Counted from the first letter of the stretch, positions 10,766-20,335 are shown. The stretch: 64,000 bases of DNA from Distichodus sexfasciatus (GCA_032718565.1 JAVGVS010000110.1:496001-560000), one strand, 5' to 3'. The notes: generated from the sequence alone by a model not told the origin. Numbers and translations: made by a program.

Positions 10766-10900
10766 GTGACCTTCGACACCACCAAGCACCTGATCGAATC
10801 CTCAATGAAGAAGAGACAGCTGGACACGCCTGAAGCTGCAGGAGCTGGAGAGGCAAGGAGGAGCAGAAGCGAAGGGAGAAAGGAGGCATAAGGAGGAACG
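10766..10900 (+). CDS. akap17a: akap17a coding exon 2 (frame breaks)
   Basis: Acceptor TCCTCCTCTCAG|GTG and donor ACG|GTAGGT frame a 135-base exon that continues the reading frame from 7241 in phase 0. It starts VTFDTTKHLIESSMKKRQL, which matches the expected AKAP17A continuation. After that the expected residues are present but move between frames: RLKLQELERQ in frame 2, EEQKRREK in frame 3, then EA followed by a stop in frame 1. About four single-base shifts within 90 bases, without loss of the conserved residues, point to consensus errors rather than neutral decay. The exon begins the long charged alpha-helical region after the RRM. Confidence 0.8.
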
Positions 10901-11089
10901 GTAGGTTTCACCTCGTTAGAGGTCCGACTTGAGTCCTCCGACTGATGGGGGCGTCTTCCCCATCCGTCCCTCTGTAACCTCCGCACTCTTTCACAGTTGC
11001 CACCTCGCACACTGAGAAGTTTCCGTAACTACAATTCATGCGAATCTCAGGGCATCATTCTTGCTTTTTGTTGTTCTTCTCTTGAGCAG

Positions 11090-11307
11090 GAGGCAGCGGG
11101 GCTGGAGGAGGAGGAGAAGGAGGCGTGAGGAGAAACTCTTGGCCAGGCGTGAGGCAAGGCTGAGGCAGGAGAAGAAGAACCAGAAAAGAATGAAAGCAGC
11201 AGGAGGAGGAGCAAGCTCCACCTGAGGCCATCATGGAGGCGCAAGCTGCTGCTCTGGGGAGGGCCTGCCATCCATTTGATCTCGCCGAGCTGCTGAGCAG
11301 GGCAAAG
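11090..11307 (+). CDS. akap17a: akap17a coding exon 3 (charged helix, frame breaks)
   Basis: Acceptor TTCTCTTGAGCAG and donor AAAG|GTCCAT bound about 218 bases of Glu/Lys/Arg-rich coding sequence. Readable pieces in different frames are EEKLLARREARLRQEKKNQKR, then EEEQ, RKLLL and the end, LISELLSRAK-like, whose counterpart in AKAP17A is an amphipathic stretch after the charged helix. The family has a PKA-anchoring helix in this general part of the protein; I cannot position it exactly here. Single-base insertions and losses occur mainly in GGAGG/GGAGA runs. Confidence 0.7.
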
Positions 11308-11495
11308 GTCCATCACATAGCCAAAAAAAATCTGAAGAAACCAAATTAAATTGGAGACTAAAGGGAATGAATAACAAAATAGAATTTAATGTGGATTAAT
11401 GAGAATGTTTCAAATTTGATTCACTGTTAGTCGTTAAAAATATTTTTACTGAATCCCGGACGAGTGGGGTGTATGTCAACTTTTCACTCCCTTGT
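11308..11495 (+). other. akap17a intron 3 (approximate)
   Basis: AT-rich intron after the donor at 11308. The acceptor of the next exon could not be fixed because the frame around 11490-11520 is disturbed. Confidence 0.45.
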
Positions 11496-12089
11496 CATCA
11501 TGAGCCCTGAGCAACTTCGAATGACGGCAGAACTCGCCCGGCAGCAAGCGAACTCCTTCGTCTTCAGCAACTTCGAAGAGCGCCGTCTCCGCCAGGAAGC
11601 CGAGCTCCAGAGGGTGGAGGGCGACAAGGCTCGAGCGCTGGAGCTCCAGAGGAAAAAGCGCGTTTCTTAGCGATATAAGCTGCTAGAAACCTGCTGAAGA
11701 AGCGCCCGCCGGCGCGGCGACAAAACCCGGCGAAGCGATCGGTGCAGATCCGCTGAGCAGATATGAAAGCGGGGCGGGCCAGGCGGAAAGACTTCGAGAA
11801 GCGGGCGTGGCGGAGACAAGAACTCGTGCTTGATGGCGGACAGAATCGGCAAAACGGGCGGGCAAAATTGGCTGGCGATACGGAGGTCGGGCGGTCGGGC
11901 GAAAGCGTCGGAGCGCGACAGAGCGGAATTACAGTCAAGATCGGGATCGGTGCTACGATCGCTGGCGAACAGCGGCAGCAACAGGAGAAAGCAGCACCAA
12001 GCAGAAGCGATCCAGGAGCAGGAGTCGCTCTTCGGGCGAGGAACAACCGCCGCGCTTCATCACGGCGGCAACGCTCCAGGCAGCGATGA
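11496..12089 (+). CDS. akap17a: akap17a last coding exon: charged helix end and RS tail (frame breaks)
   Basis: The clearest piece, 11576-11650, reads EERRLRQEAELQRVEGDKARALELQRK, matching the conserved end of the AKAP17A charged region. Immediately upstream, ELLRLQQ is readable in another frame. Downstream, RDKLLENLLKKR is spread over shifted frames around 11665-11705. From about 11910 an Arg/Ser-rich tail appears in two frames (RERNYSQDRDRCYDRW, then KQKRSRSRSRSS) and ends RRASSRRQRSRQR before TGA at 12087-12089. The start coordinate is approximate. RS tails are typical of this splicing-associated protein. The true stop may differ if the indels are consensus errors. Confidence 0.65.
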
Positions 12090-12430
12090 GCTGCTAAAAA
12101 GCTTCGGGAACCACTCGACCAGCGGGTAGCGCGAAAATGCACACTCCACTCAGCGCTTCGACCAGCGTCAGACTCAACAAACCACCGCAGTATCCGTTGA
12201 GCAAGCCGGAGGCTCATCAAAAAGCGTAACAAACACTTTGGCATACTTAAATTAAGCAACTTCAAGGTTTAGAGCTCATCGAAAAGTGTAACAAACATAC
12301 GCAGTACAACAGAGAGGGCAGATCGCGGCGGGGTTTAGAGCAATATGTATTCTCCCCGCTCCGTAGAAGCAACTCATAGGTGGGGAATTGGCACGGCCAG
12401 TAGGGAATAAATCAGTTTTTATCCTACGAC
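12090..12430 (+). other. akap17a 3' UTR with poly(A) signal
   Basis: The composition changes to AT-rich after 12130. AATAAA at 12406-12411 is a candidate polyadenylation signal, about 320 bases after the presumed stop. Confidence 0.45.
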
Positions 12431-12584
12431 AATCTGTTTCACTCACTCATTCATTCATTCATTTTTACACATTAAAACCCAAGTCCAAAAAACACTCAGA
12501 CATTTAATAGAATAAATAATTAACCCATTATTTTTCCCATTTAAAATAGTTCATGGCTTATTTAATAAAATAATTATTGGCATT

Positions 12585-13100
12585 TTTATGTATTTTATTT
12601 TGTCACTTTGTTCTGCATATTGTTTATCTTCTCCGTCCTTATTAGCAGTAAAAAGCGGTTTATGTTTTTCATCAAAATGGAAACTAGGAGCTCGTTTTCC
12701 GTTTTCCATTTTCGATTTGGCAGCAGAACGGGAAATCGGAAAACGACTTATCCGTTTTTTGATTTTGGTTTCGGAAACAAATATCAAACACGTGTGGGTT
12801 TTTTCTTTTGTTATTTTTCATTTTTAATGTGGTTTAATGGTTTTTAATGTGAAGAATGAGCGAATGTTCACCAGTTCATATCCGAAAACCAAAATCGATC
12901 GTCGTTTTCGATTTCCATAAAGCGGAAACTGTGTCCACGTGTTCAGTCCGATTTTTTGTCTTAATTCGCAGGAATACTTTCCAGTTTCTCCCCCATTGAA
13001 GCGCCACGGCAAATGGAATAGGTGCGTTTTTACTTGAGCAGGAAATGGGCGACTGCGTTCGTTTTCCGTTTTTAAGCTGCAAATGAAAAGCAACTTTTAG
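12585..13100. repeat. probable foldback repeat of TTTTCCATTTTCGATTT type
   Basis: CGTTTTCCGTTTTCCATTTT (12692 on) and later CCGAAAACCAAAATCGATCG / CGTTTTCGATTTCC (12880-12920) are mutually inverted, giving an imperfect palindromic region. No clean terminal repeats or target duplication were found. A family with similar AAAACC/CCAAAATTCC vocabulary occurs at 62080-62400. Confidence 0.4.
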
Positions 13101-13577
13101 GTTTAGCACTAGCGTGAAATAAATGAACCGCGATACCAACTCCCGGCACCGTTTATTGCACTGGCGTGTGACATTAAGCCGTTCTCGAGAAAATTAAGAT
13201 CGCGTCACGTTGACCACAGGCCCTGAAATAGCTGGCATTGGCGTTGGGAATGACAAGTTTGCGACTTATTTTGCCATTTGCGGCAAAACCAAAGACAATT
13301 ATAAGAATCTATTCATTTTCAGAGGCTTTTCTGTAGAAGATCAGCTCCACCTAGGGACGTCGGCTCGCTTTCGTCCGTTAAGTAATCTTTAAGTTAATGA
13401 ATAAAAACAAAAGCGGCATAATTTGTAACCATTGATAGCCTTCAGAAATGGAAGTGAAAGCGAACGGTGGAGACGACTCAAGCTTTTTCTTGCTTTCGTC
13501 CCTTTTTAACACCATTACAGCAGCTTCAATTCCGACTTTCCAGAATTCCAAGGCCTTCGTTTATCAATATATATGTA

Positions 13578-14643
13578 CACAGTTGTGCTCATAAGTTTAC
13601 ATACCCTGGCAGAAGTTATGATTTCTTAACCGTTTTTTCGAGAATATGAGCGATGCTTACAAAAACCTTTCTTTCACTCATGGTTAGTGGTCAAACCCCT
13701 GTGTTTACTCTTTTTAAATCATAATCCCAACACAAACTACCCAAATGACCCTGATCAGGATTTTACATACCCCAGTTCATAATACCCCCCTTTAACATCA
13801 GCGACAACGAAGTCTTTTGTGGTAGTAGAGTGGATGAGGCTCTTTATCTTCTCAGGCAATTAGCTGCCCCATTCTTCCTGACCTCCAGTTCCTCTAAATT
13901 CTTGGGCTGTCTTCCATGAACTGCCCGTTTGAGGTCTCCCCAGAGTGGCTCAGTGATGTTGAGGTCAGGAGACTGAGATGGCACTCGAGCCTTCACTTTA
14001 TTTTGCACGTAGCCAATGTCAGATCGCAGCGCCTTGTGCTTTTGGACCATTATCCGCGTGGGAATGTCAAGAATCGTCCCATCGCGCGGCTTAATGAGCA
14101 AATTTTCACTCCAACTTACTTCATTCGCCATTGCCTTCAATACTTGTGTTCCTGTGCCCTTGTAGCCCACATCCTCAAAACATCAGCGATCCACCACCGT
14201 GTTTCACCTTTCATCGCAGGCCTTGTTGACTCCTCTCCAAATGTAGCGTTTGTGGTTGTCCAAATGACTTTGTGCCAGAAGGTTTGAGGAAGCTTGTCTC
14301 TGTGCTGTTTAGCATATTATGTGAGAATACTTTGTGGCATTTCGCGTAGTAATAGCTTTCTTTGCAACAGCTCGACCATGCAAGCCCATCTTTCTTCAGA
14401 GTCCTGTATTTCACCTGAAGTTATTTGTGGGTTTTTCTTCGCACTTTCCTGGCAGTTGTGGCTGAAATCTTAGTTGGTCTGCCTGACCGTGGTTTGGTTT
14501 CAACAGAACCCCTAATTTTCCACTTCTTAATTAGAGTTTGAACACTGCCGATTGGCATTCTCGATTCCTTGGATATAATTCTCTGAAAAATTGTCAAGAA
14601 ATCATAAATTCTGCCAGAGTATGTAAACTTAGGAGCACAAGTG
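13578..14643 (-). mobile_element. Tc1-like DNA transposon, degenerate
   Basis: The ends CACAGTTGTGCTCATAAG (13578) and the inverted CACTTGTGCTCCTAAG (14643) extend into about 70 bp of inverted repeat (TTTACATACCCTGGCAGAA, TATGATTTCTTAAC). TA flanks both ends (13576-13577, 14644-14645). Reverse-strand translation gives the Tc1 transposase C terminus SQSPDLNITEPLWGDLKRAV and RQPKNLEELE in broken frames. At about 1.07 kb and with several stops it is inactive. It lies between akap17a and asmt. Confidence 0.85.
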
Positions 14644-15289
14644 TATATATTAAATTCCCTTGAAGTCCTTTTTGACCATGCGTGACCACTCCAGTACCTC
14701 GCAGTGACAGGGTTTTAGTCATTTCTAAGTAGAGTTCTTTTATTGTTGTTGATAATGTTTTAGAGGTTTCAGTTCTGGCATTCGGAGCTCGAGCAGCTTC
14801 ACATCCCTACTTGTTTTAGTTTTTTGAGGGTTCTTCTCGATCCGAAATTCGAAATTGAAAGGACGCGTTTTTGACAGTTCGCTTCGCGATCGAGCGAAGG
14901 AGGAAATTTCCATTCAGTCAACAATAAAAATCTGACCTTATGGAGAATCATTTGTGTTGTTTCTGGTTTGGGTTTCTGACCTTCTGACCTTCACTTGTGT
15001 TTTCTTTTTTGGGGATTTGGTCTCAGGTAAGAACAGAAACTACACACACCTGCCGTCGAGCACTCTTACGTAAATGTTATTAGGGTTCATGTTATGTTTG
15101 TGCCAAAAAAATACGACGCGTTTACTGGACGTCGGAAAGGTAGCTCTCCAAAGGTCCAGTTAGATTTTACGCGGCCCGCGCCTTCCGTCTTAAAATGTAT
15201 GGCGTTATTTTGTGTACAGAAAAGTTCACCAGCAAAATCTCTCGTCTTTACACGCTCAACTCTGCCGGCACGCACTAAATTGTGTTTGA

Positions 15290-15500
15290 CTCACTCGGGC
15301 TACGTCCCGAGCCGCGTACTACTGCACTTAGTAGTATGCTGGGTAAAGAACGCTCTTGTAAGCCTTTTTCTGTGCTGTAGTATGCAGCATTTCAGGGAAG
15401 TAACCATGGTTGTAACCAACGGCTCTCTACGCACTAGGTAGTGCACATGGAGTGTCATAAGCGCCCTATTTGACTTGGCACACTACATAGGGCGGGAAGT
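15290..15500. repeat. possible DNA-transposon remnant (CACTACATAGGGCG type)
   Basis: GCACTTAGTAGTATGCTGGG, ACTAGGTAGTGCACATGGAG and GGCACACTACATAGGGCG resemble a widespread fish repeat whose ends read ...CACTATGTAGGG. No clean terminal pair or target duplication was found. Confidence 0.35.
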
Positions 15501-15919
15501 GACTTTTCTTAAAATGTTTGCGCTACGCTGGAAATGACTTATGGCGTCATTTTTGTGGCAAAATTCTGAGCGCTCAGCGGAACGTTCAAAATAACCGTCT
15601 TTACCGCTCGACGCCGCCTTCCTCATTTATCGGCGTCCGTATCGGCAGATGTAAGCGCGAAAATATCGGATTTCGGCATTGTCCAAAAATTTTGTTATCG
15701 TGCGTCGCTAGTATTCTTTTTCTTAAGCACATTTTTACGAAAGATCTTCCAGTTTTAGTGAATGATGCGGGCACGTTTATGTCCATCCCATGGGCTAAAG
15801 GTCAACATCTAAATATCAAATATTAAATTGAAAGAAATGAACCGAAAACATTCATGAAAAATAGACTCTGTGTGTAAACTAATTATGGTAAAGTGCAGTG
15901 TCATATTGTTGAGTAAGAA

Positions 15920-16314
15920 CACAGAATACGGTGTACGTTAGCCACTAACACAGTGTACGTTAGCCACTAACACAGTGCACGTTAGCCACTAGCACAGAGT
16001 ACGTCAGCCACTAGCACAGTGCACGTTGGCCACTGGCATATAGAGTACTGGCCACTAGCACGGCGCGGTAGCCACTGGCATGGTGCATTAGCGCGCGCCA
16101 CAGTATGTTGGCGCCACTAACATGGTGCACGGTAGCCTGCTTACGGCGCACGGTGGCCACTAAACGGTGCACGTTAGCCGCTAACACGGTGCACGTTAGC
16201 CGATAACGCGGCGCGCGTTAGCCACTAAGACGGCGCACGTTAGCCACTAGCCGCTAACACGGCGCACGTTAGCCACTAACACAGTGCACGTTAGTCACTA
16301 ACACAGTATTAACC
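15920..16314. repeat. 22-bp minisatellite upstream of asmt
   Basis: About 17 units of the 22-bp type GTGTACGTTAGCCACTAACACA. The first three are nearly identical; the middle ones vary in length and sequence (GTGCACGTTGGCCACTGGCA); the last ones return to consensus. The array ends about 470 bp before the asmt start codon. Confidence 0.9.
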
Positions 16315-16317
16315 TAG

Positions 16318-16434
16318 TTTGTCTGGCGCTCCTGGGCACTGCCCTTGTTAACTGCCCACTGCTCCTTCACGGATGGGTCAAATGCAGAGGTCACATTTTG
16401 TTGTGTGCTGTACTGTGGGGTGTTCACAATGACA
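16318..16434 (+). mobile_element. SINE family A fragment (3' part)
   Basis: CACTGCTCCTTCACGGATGG, GTCAAATGCAGAGGTCACAT and TTCACAATGACAAAAAAG form the 3' half of SINE A. It sits between the minisatellite and the asmt upstream region. Confidence 0.75.
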
Positions 16435-16693
16435 AAAAAGTCACTCATTCATTTCAGGTGAAGTTCTGTGGGGTTTTTTTTGTTTTTTTTTTAGCATCAT
16501 TGGAGAGAACTGCGTTGCCATGTTCGGTCCATGTCAAATCCACAGAGATGTGCGCATCTCTGGAGGTCAAGCCGCCCTTGATGAAAATGCCGAACGAGAA
16601 CCTGCAGGGTGGCGTTCTGGGTCCCCTGTACTTTCGGCTCAGGAGGCGGAATTAGGAGCAGCTCCGCTTGTGCAGCCATTCAGTCCAGTCCTA

Positions 16694-16713
16694 TAATCTG
16701 CGTAATCTGATTA
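16694..16713 (+). promoter_or_regulatory. cluster of three CRX/OTX-type (PIRE) motifs upstream of asmt
   Basis: TAATCT at 16694-16699, TAATCT at 16703-16708 and the inverted GATTA at 16709-16713 lie within 20 bases, about 70-90 bases before the asmt ATG. TAATC(C/T) is the core bound by CRX and OTX2, and such sites (pineal regulatory elements) are described in promoters of melatonin-pathway genes including HIOMT/ASMT. The motif is seen directly; binding is inferred. Confidence 0.55.
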
Positions 16714-16783
16714 CGTCCACTGTTGGTCAGATCCTCGACAAAACACCACTCTCGCTCGGCCGGGTATACAAGCTTGCGGGAAA

Positions 16784-16855
16784 ATGGCAAACACAACTGA
16801 CGAACTGTACCCTAAAAAAATCCTGGAGTACATGGATGGCTTTTTGGTGTCGAAG
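16784..16855 (+). CDS. asmt: asmt exon 1 (acetylserotonin O-methyltransferase start)
   Basis: ASMT (HIOMT) transfers a methyl group from S-adenosylmethionine to N-acetylserotonin, giving melatonin, in the cytosol of pineal and retinal cells. The ATG at 16784 (AAAATGG) starts MANTTDELYPKKILEYMDGF-LVSK, matching the family N terminus (human ...YANGFMVSQ). The exon ends in phase 0 at the donor AAG|GTAAAA. The N-terminal part of this enzyme forms the interlocked dimerisation domain. Exon 1 is clean. The whole gene is 13.7 kb here, with eight exons recognised by content and splice phase. The CRX/OTX-like motif cluster at 16694 and a minisatellite at 15920 lie directly upstream. Confidence 0.9.
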
Positions 16856-17198
16856 GTAAAACTATTTGTATTTTGCAAAGTTTGTACTGTTAGCGTTGTG
16901 ATCGTTTCTGGCAGCTTTTAGCTTTATTTTAGAGATTTTGGGCGATTGTTACAATTGTTTGTTCGTCAAAAGTGACTAATTTGATTGTAGTTTTATGTTC
17001 CTGTCCAGTTTTATTTCCCGAAGGAGCGTGGCAACGCTGTTTATATGACATCGAACTTTTCTAATCCTTTCTAAGTTCCTTTACAAGTGTTATTAACGTC
17101 GTTTAACGGCAGTTTTTAGGCAACGCTCAGGAACACGGACAAGGTTTTCTTAAAAACATATCTGCATATCGGAGATCTAAGCTCTTGCCTTCTCTCAG
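16856..17198 (+). other. asmt intron 1
   Basis: A 343-bp intron with donor GTAAAA and acceptor CCTTCTCTCAG. No repeat or other feature was seen. Confidence 0.7.
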
Positions 17199-17383
17199 AC
17201 CCTCTTCCCTTACTTACGCAGCCGAGTTGGGGGTGTTTGACCACTTGCATGCCTCAGAGCGCCCCCTGTCTGCCGTGGAGGTTTCGCACGCTCTGGGCAC
17301 CAGCGAGGACGGTACAGAGCGACTCCTGTCAGCTAGTGCAGGCCTGGAGCTCCTCGCCGTGCAAACCAGTGCAGACGGAGAAG
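17199..17383 (+). CDS. asmt: asmt exon 2 (one-base frame break)
   Basis: The protein frame reads LTYAAELGVFDHLHASERPL-SAVEVSHALGTSEDGTERLL and continues to VQTSADGE, matching the ASMT dimerisation/winged-helix region (human AACELGVFDLL...ASAHGTELLLD). Acceptor TTCTCTCAG|ACC and donor GAAG|GTATTG are clear. Exon 1 ends in phase 0 and exon 3 needs phase 1, so this exon should be 3n+1 long; it is 185 (3n+2). There is therefore one extra base, best placed near its start, where TLF is read in one frame and LTYAAELG in the next (around 17206-17216). Confidence 0.85.
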
Positions 17384-17670
17384 GTATTGTGGATTTATTT
17401 TTATACAGTATATTATACCCGTCTTTTTCTGGAAAAATATTTATTGCTTTCACCATGTGTTATGATGGTGTTCTAGTGTCACCAACATGCCGTAAAGAAC
17501 TCACAATACATAATTTTAGCTTGTCACCATCTGATTTCTAAATTCCATTTGTTGATTTGCACAGTCTTAGGATGGTTCAGGGATCATTTCACTATATGTT
17601 GTAGTTGTATAACTACGTATGTGTCCAGTAATCTTGGACTGAATTGGTACTGATTTGGATCCAGCTTTGC

Positions 17671-17813
17671 TTTAAACCAGGGGTGTCCAGTTCTGGTCCT
17701 GGAGGTTTTCCATCACAGTTCAGAACGTTGACACCTGGTCTCAGGTAGAAGCCCACCAGAACAGACTCAGCAGCAAATCCTCCAGGACCCGAAATGGACA
17801 GTCCTGGTCTAAA
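17671..17813. repeat. short inverted-repeat element in asmt intron 2
   Basis: The ends TTTAAACCAGGGGTGTCCAG...TCCTGGAGG and the inverted CCTCCAGGACCCGAAATGGA...CCTGGTCTAAA form terminal repeats of about 35 bp around a 70-bp core. 'Aaccaggggtgtccaatcctggtcctgg' type repeats are common in fish genomes. The rest of intron 2 (17384-17998) shows nothing further. Confidence 0.55.
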
Positions 17814-17998
17814 GGTCCCATATTATGACAAATGCACCCTTTTCTGTTCTTTGGTGTACTGCCTCTACACACACACTGTGATTTGATTTAAAAAAAAGTT
17901 TAGTGTCTGGCAAAAGATACTTTTTTTTTTTAATGTGTAAAAAGGAATATTTTGAGATATTTAGTTACACGTCATGTGTCATTTTGTCTTTGTGTAAG

Positions 17999-18115
17999 TT
18001 CTGTACAGCAACACGGAAATGTCCTCCACGTTCCTGACCAAGTCCAGTCCTCGGTCTCTGTATCACTCCATTCATTACAGTTCAACACCATCTACGCTGC
18101 TGGCACTACCTGGCT
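17999..18115 (+). CDS. asmt: asmt exon 3 (frame breaks; 3' end not found)
   Basis: The acceptor CTTTGTGTAAG|TTCTG joins exon 2 in phase and reads VLYSNTEMSSTFLTKSSPRS-LYHSIHYSS, matching ASMT (FYRNTELSSDYLTTVSPTSQ). The next conserved residues (TIY, then CWHYLA) are present but in two other frames, so at least two small indels lie between 18079 and 18100. The expected continuation to the donor (DAVR) is absent: from 18116 the sequence no longer matches and no suitable GT follows. Either the exon end is lost or the local sequence is wrong. Confidence 0.65.
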
Positions 18116-18309
18116 TGGCCTTGATCGGCGAGAACTTTATTTCCTAACCAGAAGATCTTTTGTGTGCATGTGGGAGCTGTTGTGTTTATATTTGTGTGGA
18201 TTTTTATAGAACTTTTTGTCGATCGTCGGCTTTCGTGGGATCGTGTGTGTGTTATGTGAGAGCTATCTTAATGTCATCTTCTGCGCATCAAGATGTAGCA
18301 ACTTGGTAG

Positions 18310-18432
18310 TCTATGTGGTTAGGGTTTTAGAAGGTCGCCATTTCAAGTCGGACTGACAAGAGTACCACTAAAGTACTCATGAGCAGTACAGTCTAGCTTC
18401 TCCCTGTGTGCTGTGTTCACAATGACAAACAG
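18310..18432 (+). mobile_element. SINE family A copy, internally deleted
   Basis: TGGTTAGGGTTTTAGAAGGTCGCC, AGTACCACTAAAGTACTCAT, GAGCAGTACAG and TGTGTGCTGTGTTCACAATG are in SINE A order with gaps. Both head and tail are present but the GCACTGCTCC part is lost. Confidence 0.6.
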
Positions 18433-18749
18433 TTACTCGCACTTTCAGATATAAATATGACTTTAAATATTATTGTGTGGCCGAAACCTCCATCATTTGG
18501 CCACTAGGCGGCGACGTTACCAAAGTTATCACCAATACTACTGTAATAAAGGGTGGGTTGGTGGGTGTAGAACCTATATTAACAGGCATGTTTAATTGAA
18601 CCTAAATTTGGATATATTTCCACATTTCTGCAAATTGTGTGAAACATTTTGAATGTGGGAAAAGATTCACGATTATTCAATTAATTTCAGATAAAATATA
18701 AGTATTGAAGTCAAACTCCATAATTAAAAAATTCTATGAAAGTACAAAA
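18433..18749 (+). other. asmt intron 3, nothing recognised
   Basis: AT-rich intronic sequence between the SINE copy and the CTC-rich array. No feature seen. Confidence 0.4.
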
Positions 18750-18900
18750 AAGATTTCCTAACTTGTTTCATATTAAAAACAAAAATACACATTAAAAAAA
18801 CTCTGGCATAAATAAAATGCTCTATAAAAAAAATATACACAAATATAAAAGCGCTCAACACGCACACAAAAAAGCTCAAAAACACACAAATCTCTCAATC
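18750..18900 (-). repeat. AGAGCTTTTATGTGTATTTA-type tandem array, part 1
   Basis: Units such as ACTCTGGCATAAATAAAATG and GCGCTCAACACGCACACAAAAAAGCTC are diverged copies of a module that recurs at 19590-19760, 20336-20400 and, in the opposite orientation, at 51340-52080. Confidence 0.5.
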
Positions 18901-18983
18901 GATTATTAATCGATTATTAATCGTATATTGTTGACAGTGACTCCCAATCAGATGTCGTTTTATAAATGCTCCTGTGTTTTCAG

Positions 18984-19045
18984 AGGCAAGAACCAATGAA
19001 GGCTTTTGGGGTCAGTTCCAAAGATCTGTTCGAAGCCCTGTACAG
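18984..19045 (+). CDS. asmt: asmt exon 4 (frame break near start)
   Basis: From 18999 the exon reads KAFGVSSKDLFEALYR, the counterpart of human LETFGVPAEELFTAIYR, and ends at the donor TACAG|GTGAGC in phase 2, which fits exon 5. Just before, GKNQ (expected EGKNQY) is readable in another frame, so a short deletion lies around 18996-18999. The acceptor is TTTTCAG at 18977-18983. The conserved residues survive on both sides of the break, as in the akap17a exons. Confidence 0.75.
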
Positions 19046-19097
19046 GTGAGCTGTTCATCTCTAAAAGCAGACTCACTGTCAAATAATGTTTGCTCAT

Positions 19098-19578
19098 TAC
19101 AGCGGCGTTTTAGTGCCACCTTAAAAAAAAGTTCTAAGTGCCGCAGCAAAAAAAAAAAAAATCTAAGATTACGAGATTAAACTTCGTAATATTTAGAATA
19201 AACTTCGAACTACGAGAATAAGAATCGAAATATTCACGAGAATAAAGTCGAAATATTGCGAGAATAAGGAAGTCGAATTACTACGTGAATGTTTAAAGAT
19301 CGTTCCTGTGCAAACGCGATAGATATAGCCAGTGTGAGTTAGCTCTCTGAGGAAGACCTTGTCAACATCAACCGTCAAAAGGTAAGGTTTATTGAAATCT
19401 CTTTAGTTAAATGTAGTTTGATATAATTTGATTCGACTTTATTCTCGTAATATTTCGAGTTTATTCTCGTAGTTTCGAGTTTATTCTCGAAATATTACGA
19501 GTTTAATCACCATCTTAGAATTTTTTTTAAGGTGGCACTTAGAATTTTTTTTTAAGGTGGCACTAAAACGCCGTCGTA
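19098..19578. mobile_element. 481-bp inverted-repeat element (non-autonomous)
   Basis: The left end TACAGCGGCGTTTTAGTGCC and the right end, inverted TACGACGGCGTTTTAGTGCC, continue into CACCTTAAAAAAAA. The interior is made of ACGAGAATAAAGTCGAAATATT modules whose orientation flips halfway, so the whole element can fold back. The right end carries a duplicated AGAATTTTTTTTTAAGGTGGCACT. Superfamily not determined; the flanks show no clear target duplication. Confidence 0.7.
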
Positions 19579-19589
19579 GCTCATGTCAT

Positions 19590-19762
19590 AGGAACACACA
19601 CAAAGTCTCTCAAATAACACACCAGGATTCTTTCCTACGTTCAGACAGCTCAGATACACATCAATGCATTTTAGATCGCTTAAAAGATACTGAAGCTGTA
19701 AATGAACGTATTTAAAACTCTACACCTAAGCAAAATGGACTTCTTATCACATAAAGGGAAGC
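19590..19762 (-). repeat. AGAGCTTTTATGTGTATTTA-type array, part 2
   Basis: Continuation of the array at 18750 after the 481-bp element, with ACACACACAAAGTCTCTCAAA and CAGCTCAGATACACATCAATGC units. It is then interrupted by the hAT element at 19771. Confidence 0.45.
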
Positions 19763-19770
19763 TTGTATAC

Positions 19771-20327
19771 TAGAGCTGAGACAATTATTCGAATAATTCG
19801 ATTACAAAACATGGGCGAGGCAATTTTTCTAGAATCGGAAACCGTTTAAGCAGTTTAGTGAGTCCTGCGCCTTTTATTACAGATACAGCGCATTTTGCAA
19901 CAAAAAAAATAACCACAATAACAACTAGGGTTCTACTCACAATACAACCGTTTATTGAGATTTTCTTTAAGATTTTCCATAGATTATTCGGGCTAAGCCC
20001 AGCGCTTTAATGTCGCCCGGGGATTATAGGAAATGTAGTTCTCTCCCAGAAAGGCAAAAAAAAGCAGCTCATTTTTTATGCCAAATTGGTTCAAAGTGAC
20101 CCAGAACTTAGTTTTCATCAGAAATGTGGTGATTTCATAATTGTGTCAGCATTGGAGTAGTGCAGGACGTCCTGAATCGAGCATATATGGCTAACTTCTA
20201 CTCACACTACAATCTGACTAAAACAAAAAGGTAGTCTTTTCGCTATTAAGAAAATAATTTATCCGATTAATCGATGAAACATCGGTAGAATACTTGATTA
20301 CAAAACGAATTAATAGTTGCAGCTCTA
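19771..20327. mobile_element. hAT MITE with perfect 8-bp target duplication
   Basis: It is flanked by TTGTATAC on both sides (19763-19770 and 20328-20335). The ends are TAGAGCTGAGACAATTATTC and the inverted TAGAGCTGCAACTATTAATTC. Inside are GTAGTTCTCTCCCAGAAAGG, CAGCTCATTTTTTATGCC and ACTCACAATACAACCG, which recur in other members at 22728 and 33825. The 8-bp duplication identifies the hAT superfamily. Confidence 0.9.
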
Positions 20328-20335
20328 TTGTATAC

